NCBI RefSeq assembly: GCF_905163445.1
Contig: NC_053194.1
Location: forward strand, 13,868,921-13,932,920
From: Pararge aegeria
Lineage: Eukaryota; Arthropoda; Insecta; Lepidoptera; Nymphalidae
DNA: 64,000 bases
Reading direction: 5' to 3'
The notes below the pieces were generated by a model. The model was not told the origin of the DNA. It ran no database searches and worked only from the letters and a program-made list of their open reading frames with translations. Position 1 is the first letter of the stretch. Every line of letters starts with the position of its first letter. This document shows positions 53,951 through 63,924 of the stretch, piece by piece. The translations under genes and the position numbers were made by a program.

Positions 53951-54714
53951 ACAAAAAAAAAATGTTTATTAAGTGGCTTTTTTAATCTACTAAGCATAAT
54001 GTAGAAGAGTTTGTATGAGAATAATGAATACCTGACATAGATACAATTCCAAATCGAAATAGACTGCAGAAGAATATAAAATTAACAATAAAATATATTT
54101 TTACTGCAGCTAAAATAAAAGTTTAAAACGAGTGAATATATCGAATAGCGGTCCAGGCACCAGGTCAGGGGATCGAATTCAATAAGCGATAACTTCTGCA
54201 TGAGCGCGCCGCCATCTTTCAGAGCCGTTTGCGGGTGCCACTGATCAAAGCGGATCTGTGTTACGTGATAAATTGAATACAATATGAGTTCAATTGGCTG
54301 TTTTTGAAGCACACCATGTCAAGAGAATTTAAAAAAAGAACGACTTTTTAACAAATTAGCTACCGTTGACTGATGCTACGCACTCTAGTCGCACTACCCG
54401 TTATGCTAACAACAAACCCATATCCTAAAAATTCCTATTCATATTCTTTTTAGTTTAATAAATGTTTTTGTTATTTGTAATTGTTAACTAGCTGGGACCG
54501 AAGACATCAATCAAACAAGAAAATATTATATCAGGCCCTCCCACTTAAAATGATAGGCGACCTTCTCTGCTGCGCCATAAAACTCGCAAAAAGAAGGTAA
54601 CTTTTGCGTATATCTAATAAAGCAAATACTAAGATTTGATATAAAATTAGAGTCGTCTAAATTACCGTAGCTTATAGAAAAGTCATATCTTATCTTATAT
54701 CTTTAAACGAGCAA
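53951..54714. other. Unannotated stretch
   Basis: 54140-54260 ('caccaggtcaggggatcgaa', 'gcatgagcgcgccgccatct') is GC-richer and unrecognised. Confidence 0.35.
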
Positions 54715-55055
54715 TTCTTGTATATATATAATTGGAATCTCGCAATCGGCTCCAACAATCTTCATGAAATTTAGTATACAGGGTTTCGGGGGCGATAAAT
54801 CGATCAAGCTAGGATTAATTTTTAGAAAATGTCACTTTATTCGTGTTTTATCGATAAATATATATATGTATATAAAATTGTAATCTCGGAATCGGCTCCG
54901 ATCAATTTTCATGAAATTTAGTATACAGGGGGCGATAAATCGATTTAGCTAGAATTCATTTATATTGGAATCTCTGAATCATTTATATTGGACATACTAC
55001 TATTTTTTTAAGTCGACTCATTCGCGGACGAAGTTGCGCAGGCCCGCTAGTATTA
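54715..55055 (+). mobile_element. Helitron with a partly duplicated interior
   Basis: The block 'cggctccaacaatcttcatg', 'aaatttagtatacagggttt', 'gggggcgataaatcgatcaa' occurs at 54735-54810 and again, diverged, at 54893-54950. The element ends 'cattcgcggacgaagttgcg', 'caggcccgctagtatt' (CTAG/T about 55050). The same interior is at 42375-42560 on the other strand. Either two Helitrons side by side, the first lacking its 3' end, or an internal duplication. Confidence 0.75.
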
Positions 55056-55139
55056 TTATAAATTACAACGTAATCGATAAAAACCTTGGGTGCGAATTAT
55101 TGCTCTAACCAGCTATAAACGACAACGTAATTATTTTTA

Positions 55140-56079
55140 TTTATTTATTATTTATGTACCATAAATTGTGATTGTGAACATAAGATACATGAAGTGTACA
55201 AAGGAAAGCTTATCTCTATAAGAGATCTCTTCCAGCTACCCCAGGATGTGAGTAAGATGATTTAATTGTGGTATAGGTCAAATAAAGGTACAATATATTT
55301 CATAACTACTAAGTATATTTAATATATCTAAATAATAACAAAATTCTACATACTAATACAATAACATTCGAATATACTATATATACAAAATACATAAAAA
55401 TAATATAATAAATATTTATATAATATAAATATAAATATATATCTATAATAAGTAAACAGTGATAAATATACTATGACAACGATAGATAATGCTCCTTTAC
55501 ATTGTGTTTAAAAGAGTGCACCGATCGGCAGTGTCTAATATGTTCTGGTAGTAAGTTCCAAAGGTGTGTAGCGTGGACGGAGAAAGATTTCTGGAAGAAA
55601 ATAGTATTATATGAAGGGACATCAAGAGGATTTTTTGACACGCAAGACCGCAAGGGTCTCGTAGGCGGAAGACATAGCTTTATACGCTCACACAAATATC
55701 CAGGAGAAGAAGAATTATATAGAATGTTGTAAAGGACAGTTAAAATATGCACATTCCGGCGAAAACGAATTGGCAGCCACTTTAATTGACGACGAAAATC
55801 AGAAACGTGATCGAATTTGCGCAATCCGAAGATAAAGCGAATGCACAAATTCTGAAGTCTTTCAAGTTTGTCAAGTAGCTCTTCAGTGGCATCCAAATAG
55901 CAGACGTCGGCGTAATCAAGTATTGGAAGCAATAAAGATTGGGCCAACATAATTTTGGTATGAAGCGGAAGAAAATTCTGCAGCCTCCTCAATGAGTGAA
56001 CGACATAGTGCATACGTTTACTTACCTGGTTTATATGAGCTGACCAAGTTAAATTACTGTCAATTATAAGTCCTAGATG
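55140..56079 (-). mobile_element. CR1/Jockey-like LINE, last ~200 codons plus 3' UTR
   Basis: The longest uninterrupted coding fragment in the window. The minus-strand frame begins at HLGLIIDSNLTWSAHINQVS (56079), after which an ATG at 56013 opens 180 codons: LRRLQNFLPLHTKIMLAQSL, LLPILDYADVCYLDATEELL, RLQNLCIRFIFGLRKFDHVS, LPIRFRRNVHILTVLYNILY, SFSVHATHLWNLLPEHIRHC and a stop at 55471-55473. The pattern L-x-P-x-L-DY-x-D-x-x-Y, L-Q-N-x-x-IRFIF and WNxLP is the post-RT domain of insect non-LTR elements. The RT catalytic core is upstream and lost (5' truncation, TAA just before HLGLI). The 3' UTR runs from 55470 to about 55140 and ends in AAATAAATA repeats. No internal stop in the retained frame points to a relatively young insertion. 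Confidence 0.88.
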
Positions 56080-56284
56080 TAATTATCACTTCATGCTTCA
56101 CCATTGAAATACTCTAATACATAATATAACACGTGCATGCGTTCTGTGTAGATTTTAAGAATTGAATTGTAAACCTATTATCTTTTTTAAGTGAACAGTA
56201 TGTTCTTTTTGAGAAATCAATATCTTTAAACCGAATTATTGTTCGAACCAGGTTGCTTTTCTAATAGTTTCAAATGACAATGTG
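56080..56284. other. AT-rich stretch without recognised features
   Basis: Nothing recognised. Confidence 0.4.
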
Positions 56285-56505
56285 TGATGGTGATAAGAAA
56301 GAAAGATCACCCGGCTAAGTTTGTTGCAGGCTTCTTAAGACTAAGACCAACGCTAGGCACCCACGTAGCTTTAGTTTTAAATTTAAGAAAATGATTGTTG
56401 CAATCATCTCACTAAAATGTACACATTTTTCATGTAACGTACGCATCACAAGTGCCATCTACCTGAACAAAAATATTTTTACTTTGACTTTGACTTTGGA
56501 TAAGA
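56285..56505 (+). mobile_element. LINE 3' tail with TTTGACT repeats
   Basis: 'cacccggctaagtttgttgc', 'aggcttcttaagactaagac', 'tttttcatgtaacgtacgca', 'tcacaagtgccatctacctg', then 'ctttgactttgactttg' at the end. The tandem terminus fixes the polarity of this family for all four copies. Confidence 0.75.
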
Positions 56506-56584
56506 CTGAGAGCCGACTTGACATGTTAAGTCGGTTGTTGTAGTGTGATTTTCGATCATAAAAAATACAACCATCGTTTTCGAT

Positions 56585-56745
56585 CGAGCCGTATACGATA
56601 TGCCGTAGGTGGAAGGTCCCAAGGCAACATTTTGTAGCACGTGTTCCTTACAAAAACCTTTTTTAAATTTCTCTACAAGTTAGCCCTTCACAGTAATCCT
56701 ACCTGATTATTCTAACCTGTTAGGTTTATGGCTTATCAGGCTTAT
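56585..56745. repeat. Composite: repeat M end joined to a reversed SINE B tail, copy 1
   Basis: 'gccgtaggtggaaggtccca', 'gtagcacgtgttccttacaa', a T run, then 'caagttagcccttcacagta' and 'ctaacctgttaggtttatgg'. The same two parts are joined at the same point at 58118-58280. Confidence 0.7.
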
Positions 56746-57593
56746 AGTTATATTATTATCAGAGCCATGCTCCTGTTTGTTTTAGATTTACAACCATCTT
56801 TCAGTTCCCGTGTATCCGGGTATCATAAGTGTGCAGGAGTCTTAAGTGCTTATACATTGCATAAAATGTTATTACTACATACGAAGTCGCTCCCAAACCA
56901 CGCTATTCCCTCCGTGCCCCGCATTCACATTTCTTTTCATAGATAATTCCGCACGCTCCACAAAATATAATATTCAGTCAGCTTAGGCGTAAAAATTCCG
57001 CGAGTGGAAGACGACGACCTAAAAAATTGCATTATTAAAACATAAACACACGACACATACTACACACACACACAAAAGAATATGTCTGCGTATAATTTAT
57101 TAGTTATATATTCTGATGGCGTAATTTGAATACAATTTTATAGACTAGCGACGCGCCTCCGTTTTATTACAAATATTTTGATTAGTATTAAAACTATATA
57201 TTGTGACTAATATATATAATAGTTAGTCATTTGCTATCGCTGACTTTTTTGTAGACATTATCAAGCTTTCTCAAGAACTCAATGAGGTATATATCCATCA
57301 CCGTTAAGGCAGCGTTCGTGGTTGTCGTTTGCCCTTTTTTTTCCGACTTAACTAACAAATCTTGCTACGACGAAAAAGTATTTTCCAATTTGGGGCTAAT
57401 ATATAAGAATTTCTTGATAGAAAAGCCTCTGACACTCACAAATAACGTAGCTTTCTATTGATAAAAGGTGTTTTAAAATCGGTTCAGTAGATCCAGAGAT
57501 TATTTTCTACAAAACTACAAACCTAACCTTTTTGAAAATGTTACTATAGATTGTGTCGAGGACGGCTTTTTTCTTTGCTACTTATTTACTTGC
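56746..57593. other. Unannotated stretch
   Basis: 57400-57427 ('atataagaatttcttgatag') is the reverse of a piece of SINE-like family E (61585-61605). Nothing else recognised. Confidence 0.35.
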
Positions 57594-57710
57594 AAGAAAC
57601 AAAAACTTCGTCTGATGAAGACGAAGTTTTTGTAGTATGTGTCGTGTGTTTATATTTAATACTGCAATTTTTTGGAGCGTCGTCTTTATCAGACGAAGTT
57701 TTTGTTTCTT
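57594..57710. mobile_element. 117-bp MITE-like element with nested palindromes
   Basis: The 31-bp arms 57594-57624 and 57680-57710 pair at 30 of 31 positions. Within the left arm 'caaaaacttcgtc' is followed 7 bp later by its reverse complement, a second nested hairpin. The word 'acttcgtct' or its complement therefore occurs three times. Confidence 0.85.
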
Positions 57711-57994
57711 TCTATCTATATATCCTTGGCATCAGCGTAAAATAAGCATTGACCTTTTTGGAAACAAATGTTTTTAGAAATTCAATGAAAATAGCAATGC
57801 TATAATTGAAACGCGCTGGAAATAATGTTTGAATCTATCTAACCGAGCAAAGGCATTGACGATGAGGACTTTATAAAAATAATTTCTATTTTTTATTTTG
57901 TATATAATAGTAAAGTCAAGTTATAAAAACCAAAGTAACTTTAACTACGAATTTAAGTAAATTAGATTTGGCACTAAGAAGTTTTGGTTGAAGT
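57711..57994. other. AT-rich stretch without recognised features
   Basis: Nothing recognised. Confidence 0.4.
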
Positions 57995-58204
57995 AGCCCT
58001 GCCCGTGGCACAGTTCGTCCGGGGAAGTACTACTGCAATACTTATTTCTGCCACCAAGCATCATTACTATGTTCCGATCTAAAGGCCGTAGTTGCCGATG
58101 TTATTAGAGGCACACAGGCACATCCTACGCCGTAGGTTGAAGGCCACAAGGCGACACAACGTAGCACATGTTCCTTGCAAAAACCTTTTTTTAAATTCCT
58201 CTAC
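57995..58204 (+). repeat. Dispersed repeat M, best copy
   Basis: 'tgcccgtggcacagttcgtc', 'cttatttctgccaccaagca', 'actatgttccgatctaaagg', 'gccgtagttgccgatgttat', 'agcacatgttccttgcaaaa'. Relatives are at 23996-24060, 37797-37890 and 56585-56660. Family identity unknown, possibly an RTE or R1-like element part. Confidence 0.65.
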
Positions 58205-58498
58205 CAGTTAGCACTTTACTGCAATCCTAAGTGATGATTCAGCCAATATAAATAACGGGCTAACCTGTTAGGTTTATGGCAGTTATATTATCATCATAGC
58301 CATGCTACTATTTGGTTTCTATGCAAAATCGTATCAGAACACTAAATCGCTTGGTGGCAGATCTTTGTCAGTAGCCACGGCCGAAGCGTCCCACCAGACT
58401 GGACCAGAGAAAATTCAGAAATAATAAATTCCTAAATTGCCCCGGATTGGCTTGGAACCTCCACTCATAAATCCACAGCGCTCACCTCTGCGCCTGTC
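58205..58498 (-). mobile_element. SINE family B, near full length, reversed
   Basis: 'taacgggctaacctgttagg', 'aaatcgtatcagaacactaa', 'atcgcttggtggcagatctt', 'cagactggaccagagaaaat', B-box region 'ttggcttggaacctccact', head 'cagcgctcacctctgcgcct'. Its A-rich end touches repeat M. Confidence 0.9.
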
Positions 58499-58540
58499 TA
58501 TAAAATAAACCGATTTCAAAATATGTATACGTGAGATAAA

Positions 58541-58853
58541 TTGCGAAGCGGTGATAGCCCAGTGGGTAGGACTTCGACTTCACTTTTGGGGGGGCGAGTT
58601 CGAATCCCAGCAAACACCTCTAACTTTCTAAGTTATGTCCGTTTTAAGCAATTAAAATATCACTCTCTGCAACGGTGAAGGAAAACATCGTGAGGAAACC
58701 TGAATAACTGAGAGTTCTCCATAATGTTCTCAAAGGTATGTAAAATCCACCATCCGCACTGGGCCAGCGTGGTGGACTACGGCCTTAACCCCTTCTCATT
58801 GTGGGAGGAGACCCGTGCCGTGGGCCGGAAATGGGTTGATATGATAATGATGA
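58541..58853 (+). mobile_element. SINE family C, full length
   Basis: Head 'gcgaagcggtgatagcccag', B-box 'cgagttcgaatcccagcaaa', 'gttatgtccgttttaagcaa', 'ggaaaacatcgtgaggaaac', 'cagcgtggtggactacggcc', 'ggttgatatgataatgatga' end. The reference copy for family C. Confidence 0.95.
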
Positions 58854-59169
58854 GAAAAATTAATGGTTATCCCTGTCTGTTTAAGAAAATTGGTTATTAA
58901 GTGCAAACAGCACGTCTTAAAAGTAGTGTGAGAATATTTTATAATAGTAAATTCTCATCTTAACCTCCTTAATTATTGTCACATTAACCTTCAAAGGCCC
59001 GTGTTTGTTCGTTATCCTAATTAGTAGATTCCCGTTCGAAGCTCGTTGGTCTGGAAGTTATTGTTTATTGGCAATTGCTGCGGCACTGAAAAGGCTAGCG
59101 GTATGGAAAAATATTCCGCTCGCCCTAGTTTTCCGATTAATCCGTATCACATTTATATTGATATATTTT
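58854..59169. other. Unannotated stretch
   Basis: Nothing recognised. Confidence 0.4.
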
Positions 59170-59500
59170 GACGGCCGATTGGCGCAGTGGCCAGCGACCC
59201 TGCTTTCTTGCATCCAAGGCCGTTGGTTCGACTCCCACGACTGCATAATGTTTGTGTGATGAACATCAATGTTTTTCAGAATCTGAGTGTTTACATGCAT
59301 ATTATAAGTTGTATGGAATATTTGTAACGTTTTAAGTTCTAACACTGAAAGTATGCACGTATGCCACTTACAGGTCGATTTATAGTAATGTATTTTTTCT
59401 TATAAAAGTAATCATCAGTCATCTTAGTACCCGTAGCACAAGCTGTGCTTATTTTGAGGCTAAATGGCAATGTCTATATTATCGTATTATTTTTATTTAT
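59170..59500 (+). mobile_element. SINE family A with about 80-bp insertion
   Basis: Head 'gacggccgattggcgcagtg', B-box 'tggttcgactcccacgactg', body to 'catgcatattataag' (59307). About 80 bp foreign to the family follow ('gtatgcacgtatgccactta'), then the normal continuation 'atcatcagtcatcttagtac' to the end. No target duplication at the insert edges. Confidence 0.92.
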
Positions 59501-59829
59501 TTGTTATATACCTTTAAACAGGCAACACCGAACTGGTGCCCTGAACTAAAATAAGCCAATCAAATAAAATGCATGTGTATTTCAGTGCCGTATGATATAC
59601 TCATAACTTTTCAGTTATACCACTTGGAACCCCGCCATCTTCTTGTTGCGGTGAGGCTGAGACGCTGGATATGAATATAAAGTTGTGTATAAATAGATGC
59701 TGAAAACTTCCTTGGTACCAGGAGCCAAATGAAATAATATTTTGTTGATAATATATAGTCTTCTTAACTTTAATATTATATAGACTTTGGTCTTCTTTCT
59801 GAGGGCCATAGTCTATAATAATACTTGAA
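59501..59829. other. AT-rich stretch without recognised features
   Basis: Nothing recognised. Confidence 0.4.
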
Positions 59830-60000
59830 CAGTGCGTGTTGTCATTGATAACTTATGGCTCTGAAATGTGGGAACTACGGGTCTTTTACGAAAGTTCAGG
59901 GTCACTGTGAGCAATGGAGAGAGCTCTGCATGGAGTATTTCTACATGATAAAATCAGGAATGCGGAGATCCGTAGTAGAACCAGAGTTACCGACATATGA
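59830..60000 (+). mobile_element. RTE-like LINE fragment
   Basis: Pieces in shifted frames read LITYGSEMWEL, MERALHGVFLHDKIRNAEI and RSRTRVTDI. It stops where the other copies continue into AQRV and is followed 12 bp later by SINE A, so the 3' part is missing rather than the 5' part, unusual for a simple retrocopy. Confidence 0.75.
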
Positions 60001-60011
60001 TGATGAATATT

Positions 60012-60266
60012 GACGGCCGATTGGCGCAGTGGGCAGCCACCCAGTTTTCTAAGTGCAATGCCGTGGGTTCGATTTTCACAACTGAAAAATGTTTGTGTGA
60101 TGAACATGAATGTTTTTCAGTGTCTGGGTGTTTATATGTATGAGTTTTTATGCATATTATTCATTAAAATATTCATCTTAGTACCCATAACACAAGCTAC
60201 GCTTACTTGGGGGTTACGTGGCGATCTGTGTATTGTCCTAGTATATAATTTTATTTATTTATTCAT
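60012..60266 (+). mobile_element. SINE family A, full length
   Basis: Head 'gacggccgattggcgcagtg', B-box 'gggttcgattttcacaactg', body 'cagtgtctgggtgtttatat', 'gcttacttgggggttacgtg', ATTT tail. Confidence 0.94.
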
Positions 60267-61476
60267 TATGATAACTAACCGACTGTCGACCAATCAGGAG
60301 GTTATTCGACGCGTAAGCTCTTTTAAGCAGTAACAGTTGCAGAGTCAACTCTGAGAGCGTCTTATGTGAGGCTCGGATCTTTAGTTAGGGTATGTTTGGA
60401 CAGTTTTGGTTTGTAGGACTATAGTTTAGTATGCCCCAATAACTGTGGATAAGACTCACGCCCAGATGACTCAAGGCGAGCGAAGCCAATGTTCATTGAA
60501 AGAGGACTTCTCAAAGATGCAACGACAAACGACAAACAGAACATCAAAGCACCAGTAACTATAAGGAGCCTTGTTAAAAAGGTGGAGTAGAAAAGAACTC
60601 TTTATTTTAGGTTAATGGTAGTTACGTAATTTTAAAGTTGAAATGTTTAAAGTTAAGTTAGTTTCAAGAGTTAGAAACTACGCTACAGTTCGCTCAAACT
60701 GCTTAGATATTCAGTTTCTAGGAACTTGAAGTATTGAAAAATTGCATAGCATTGGAACACAGGTGCGCTAGTAGGCTATAAAATAAATATGCATGTTCGC
60801 TTTGCCTTCGAAATGGCCTCACATTCTGAAGTGGGAACTGGGAACTAGACTGGGAGGTTTAGTACCTACCTACCTAATAAAAATAATATGTTACTCACTT
60901 TTACTATTATAAAAGATCACCAGTTTAACTTTTTCATATCAATTTTAATCAAAGGGTTTATATGTATCAAAAAATACTATTTACAAAAACAAAAGGAAAT
61001 ACACTTAAATCAACTAATTTTACAGGCACCACAACTTTACCTGCAGTGCGGAGCGCGGCGAGAAATATGTTTGCTTTGAAATATTCCCCTTACTCAGTTT
61101 ATATCTCTTGAAGAGTTTACTCTTCAAGCACGCGTTGAATACACAAACAGGCCGCCTACACATATAAACACACGCAAACACACACATACTGACATACACA
61201 CAAACACTTATTATCCGTTCCCGATCCGTCCGTATATTCACCATGGGTTGTACGTGAAAATCTGCTCTGGAATCATCCTTGTACAAGCTGAGGCAGCGCA
61301 CTCTTCAGCTAACTTAAAATAATTTAAAAATATTTAAAAAAGGGTTTTTTTTTGTTACTCCTGGTGACCCCTTATTATATGGCGCCTTACTCGTAGTAAC
61401 TGTAAGTTAGAATAGGCGTTATGTTTTATATTGCGGCCAAATATTTTTTTTTTATTTATTTATAATTTATGTTGCG
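60267..61476. other. Unannotated stretch
   Basis: A 93-codon minus-strand frame (61020-61301) spans an ACAC-rich low-complexity patch (61135-61205) and has no known domain. 60650-60720 holds a loose direct repeat ('agttagaaacta'). Nothing else recognised. Confidence 0.35.
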
Positions 61477-61615
61477 TCGTTGGTCTAGTGGTGAGCATGA
61501 CTTGACTGCAGATCACGAAGTCTTGGGTCCAATCTCCGGGTAGGGACAATGAATAATATGTATAATGTATTAGGTTTTTCTATCAAGAAATTCTTATATA
61601 TTTTAATTTAAATAA
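61477..61615 (+). mobile_element. SINE-like family E (tRNA-like head), copy 1
   Basis: 'gttgcgtcgttggtctagtg' (A-box-like), 'ggtccaatctccgggtaggg' (B-box-like), then 'attaggtttttctatcaaga'. It lacks acceptor-stem pairing, so it is not a functional tRNA gene. A relative lies at 63528-63655. Confidence 0.65.
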
Positions 61616-61624
61616 ATATAGCTA

Positions 61625-61848
61625 AATCTTACCCGGTGGAAAGTGACCACACTGTCTAAGATGGAAGCGGATTTATTTATTATTATTTATTTATTATACG
61701 CGGCACCGTACTGGAACGCTTACCCGCTGTGCGAGACACAGCAGTAGAGAAAATTCTGAAATTATAAATTTCAAATGTTCCTACGCTGATTATCGTACCG
61801 GGACCTCCCACTTACATATGACCACAACACTCATCATTGCGCCATTGG
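61625..61848 (-). mobile_element. SINE family B, reversed, with internal ATTT tract
   Basis: 61630-61668 ('cactgtctaagatggaagcg') is the tail part. An ATTT tract (61670-61694) follows. Then 'gcggcaccgtactggaacgc', 'ctgaaattataaatttcaaa', 'tcgtaccgggacctcccact', and the head 'actcatcattgcgccattgg'. Confidence 0.8.
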
Positions 61849-62298
61849 TCATTAAAAATAGTTGTGCCAAACATAAGACTTTCCAATAGCATCCCGCCAC
61901 ACATTACATTCTGTCTTTATCTTCCAGTCACTTCCAGCCATGTATACGTATCATGATCATCATCACATCAACGCATTACCGGCCAACTCTTCACCAGACA
62001 CAAAATTCAAAAACGAAACCTTCCAGCCATTGTATAGGTACAACATAAACTATTCCAGTAAGTTTTTTGCAAACATAATTTGCCTCCTAATCACCACAAG
62101 CAAAAGTCAAACACCAAACCGTGTATATTATTGTTTATTAGTATACAATTTTTTTATTTCTCTTTTATTATTTTTCTTTTTTTTTTAAATTATTAACAAT
62201 GCTTAAGAATAAATTAAAAAACACTATTAAAAATTTATAAAAAAAAAAATCTTCCACCCTCCGCTTGCGGGGCTTTTGAATGCCTAAGCAACCGGTGG
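61849..62298. other. Unannotated stretch
   Basis: 61955-61985 ('catcatcacatcaacgcatt', 'accggccaact') is a small SINE C end. T-rich and A-rich runs lie at 62175-62250. Confidence 0.35.
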
Positions 62299-62643
62299 TC
62301 AGGGCTCCAGAGTGAGAAACCTCCTCACAATACGCGCCGTTTCAAGTGTTACTGCCTTCTGTATCCGACCCTTGATCCAACAACCAAGCGAAAGCTTCTT
62401 GAGATGTTGGTTGAAGCTTTTCGCGAGAAGACCATTGACTGAAACGACGATCGGAACAACAACGGTCGACTCAACATTCAATACAATAATTATTAATGTT
62501 GGCCAGAATTCAAACTTCAAGTCGATAAAAATCTTCAACGGCAACTTGTACTTTACGTTTCGAGCGAAACATTGATACAAGCTTTTCCCTCTTATCTGAT
62601 GCCTGTCTGTAACCCCGTAGATTGTAATTTCCTTGCTATCCAA
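62299..62643 (-). mobile_element. Non-LTR retrotransposon C-terminal domain fragment
   Basis: A 114-codon minus-strand frame: DLKFEFWPTLIIIVLNVEST, VVVPIVVSVNGLLAKSFNQH, LKKLSLGCWIKGRIQKAVTL, ETARIVRRFLTLEP. The pattern VVPIV-x-S-x-G-L followed by IQKA-x-L-x-TARIVRRFL is what I recall from the extreme C-terminus of R2/R1-like and related insect elements. No catalytic motifs are present. A-rich and GC-rich sequence at 62236-62275 could be its 3' UTR end. Confidence 0.6.
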
Positions 62644-62806
62644 CCTGAAAAAGTCCTACATATTTTGGTTGCTTTTCAGAAATAATGAATTTAAAGACGT
62701 ACAATAACGTAAAATTAGCTAAATTTAAACTTACCATTAATTGTTAACAGACTTATTGTTACGGATCGATTAAAAATTTATTTATTATATTAATTTTGTA
62801 TTATAA

Positions 62807-63042
62807 CTAGCGGGCCCTCGCGACTTCATCCGCGAATGGGTCAACTTAAAAAAATTGTCTTATGTTGTCGCAGACTGTTTGAGAACTTTAAAGAAACAAT
62901 TCTGACGATTCCGATATACTTACCACGTACTTCTGAAACGTTTACCGTTCACGCATCTCTGCTTCTCTCAAATACTATATTTTTTGCAGTTTTTGCAGCA
63001 TTTCTTATAACGCATCCACGTTCTATTATAAGTATAGATAAT
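62807..63042 (-). mobile_element. Short Helitron, sister of 17618-17865
   Basis: Left 'ctagcgggccctcgcgactt', 'catccgcgaatgggtcaact', interior 'tttttgcagtttttgcagca', fading out at 'ataagtatagataattag'. The same 3' end and interior block as 17618-17865. Confidence 0.65.
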
Positions 63043-63527
63043 TAGTTATAGTTAAACATATTACTATTGTAAACAATCTTTTAAGAATTCATTATTTACT
63101 AGATAAAGTTGTTTATGAATATATTCAGGCCATCCTCATTTCCTTTGAAATTTAAACGATCGTAAAATCGCATGCAAATAGGTCGTGAAATAAATATTCA
63201 TACAACCTGAAAAGAAGCTTTATAATGAAGGCATGAACAAAGTTTGGCCATATTATTTATTTTGTTGTAACGTATAGCTCTTTGTTCACAATACAAAATA
63301 GAGTACACATTTTTATAGTAAACTCTGTTAAAAACAGATGGAAAATAAATGGAGATGAGAGAGATGGTAACAAAGGATATGTAACAACGAGAAATTGCAT
63401 CAAAACTCATATTTTTAAATATTTCGCAAAACAAAAACAGGTAAAAAACTTTACGAAGAAGATGAAAACGTGGAGGATAGTTATTTCGAAATATTTATAT
63501 AATATTTGTAATAAACATCCACTAAAC
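63043..63527. other. AT-rich stretch without recognised features
   Basis: Opposing 78- and 87-codon frames overlap here and show no known domain. Confidence 0.4.
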
Positions 63528-63655
63528 CCTGCCTCGTTGGTTTAGTGGTTCGTATCTAGGGATCTAGAGGTATTGGGATCGGGCTATGAATGATGACGTA
63601 TTGGGTTTTTCTGCTAAAAACTCTCAGGTAAATTCTAATTCGCGCTGAATTAGAG
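63528..63655 (+). mobile_element. SINE-like family E, copy 2
   Basis: 'gcctcgttggtttagtggtt' head, degenerate B-box ('attgggatcgggct'), then 'gtattgggtttttctgctaa'. Compare 61477-61615. Confidence 0.6.
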
Positions 63656-63660
63656 AATTC

Positions 63661-63790
63661 TTGGTGCAACGTTGAGCACTTTGAATGTAAGCATGGGGGA
63701 TTTGGGAATTTATAATTTCTGAATTTTCTCTCGTCTGGTCTGGTGGGAGGCTTTGGCCGTGGCTAGTTACCACTACCGACAATGGTGTGA
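63661..63790 (+). mobile_element. SINE family B, 5' half
   Basis: 'ttggtgcaacgttgagcact', a deleted B-box, 'gggaatttataatttctgaa', 'gtctggtctggtgggaggct', 'ggccgtggctagttacca'. Confidence 0.85.
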
Positions 63791-63924
63791 CTAGCTATGG
63801 TTTTTTATTTTGCCGTTATTATTATTAATAATAAATAAACGTTATTATTATTTTTATTCTGATGTTTAGTATTTGCTGTTATAACAGAAACATAACATAT
63901 ATCATCTGTGAACATTTTAACAGT

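Noticed and set aside
46945..60333. Recurrent open frames with VCVMNMNVFSVWVFIYT-like peptides
   Set aside because: They are conceptual translations of the SINE A body ('tgtgatgaacatgaatgttt') and not proteins.
61477..61560. Possible tRNA gene
   Set aside because: A- and B-box-like words are present but no acceptor-stem pairing can be formed, and the downstream sequence is shared with another copy at 63528, as expected of a SINE.
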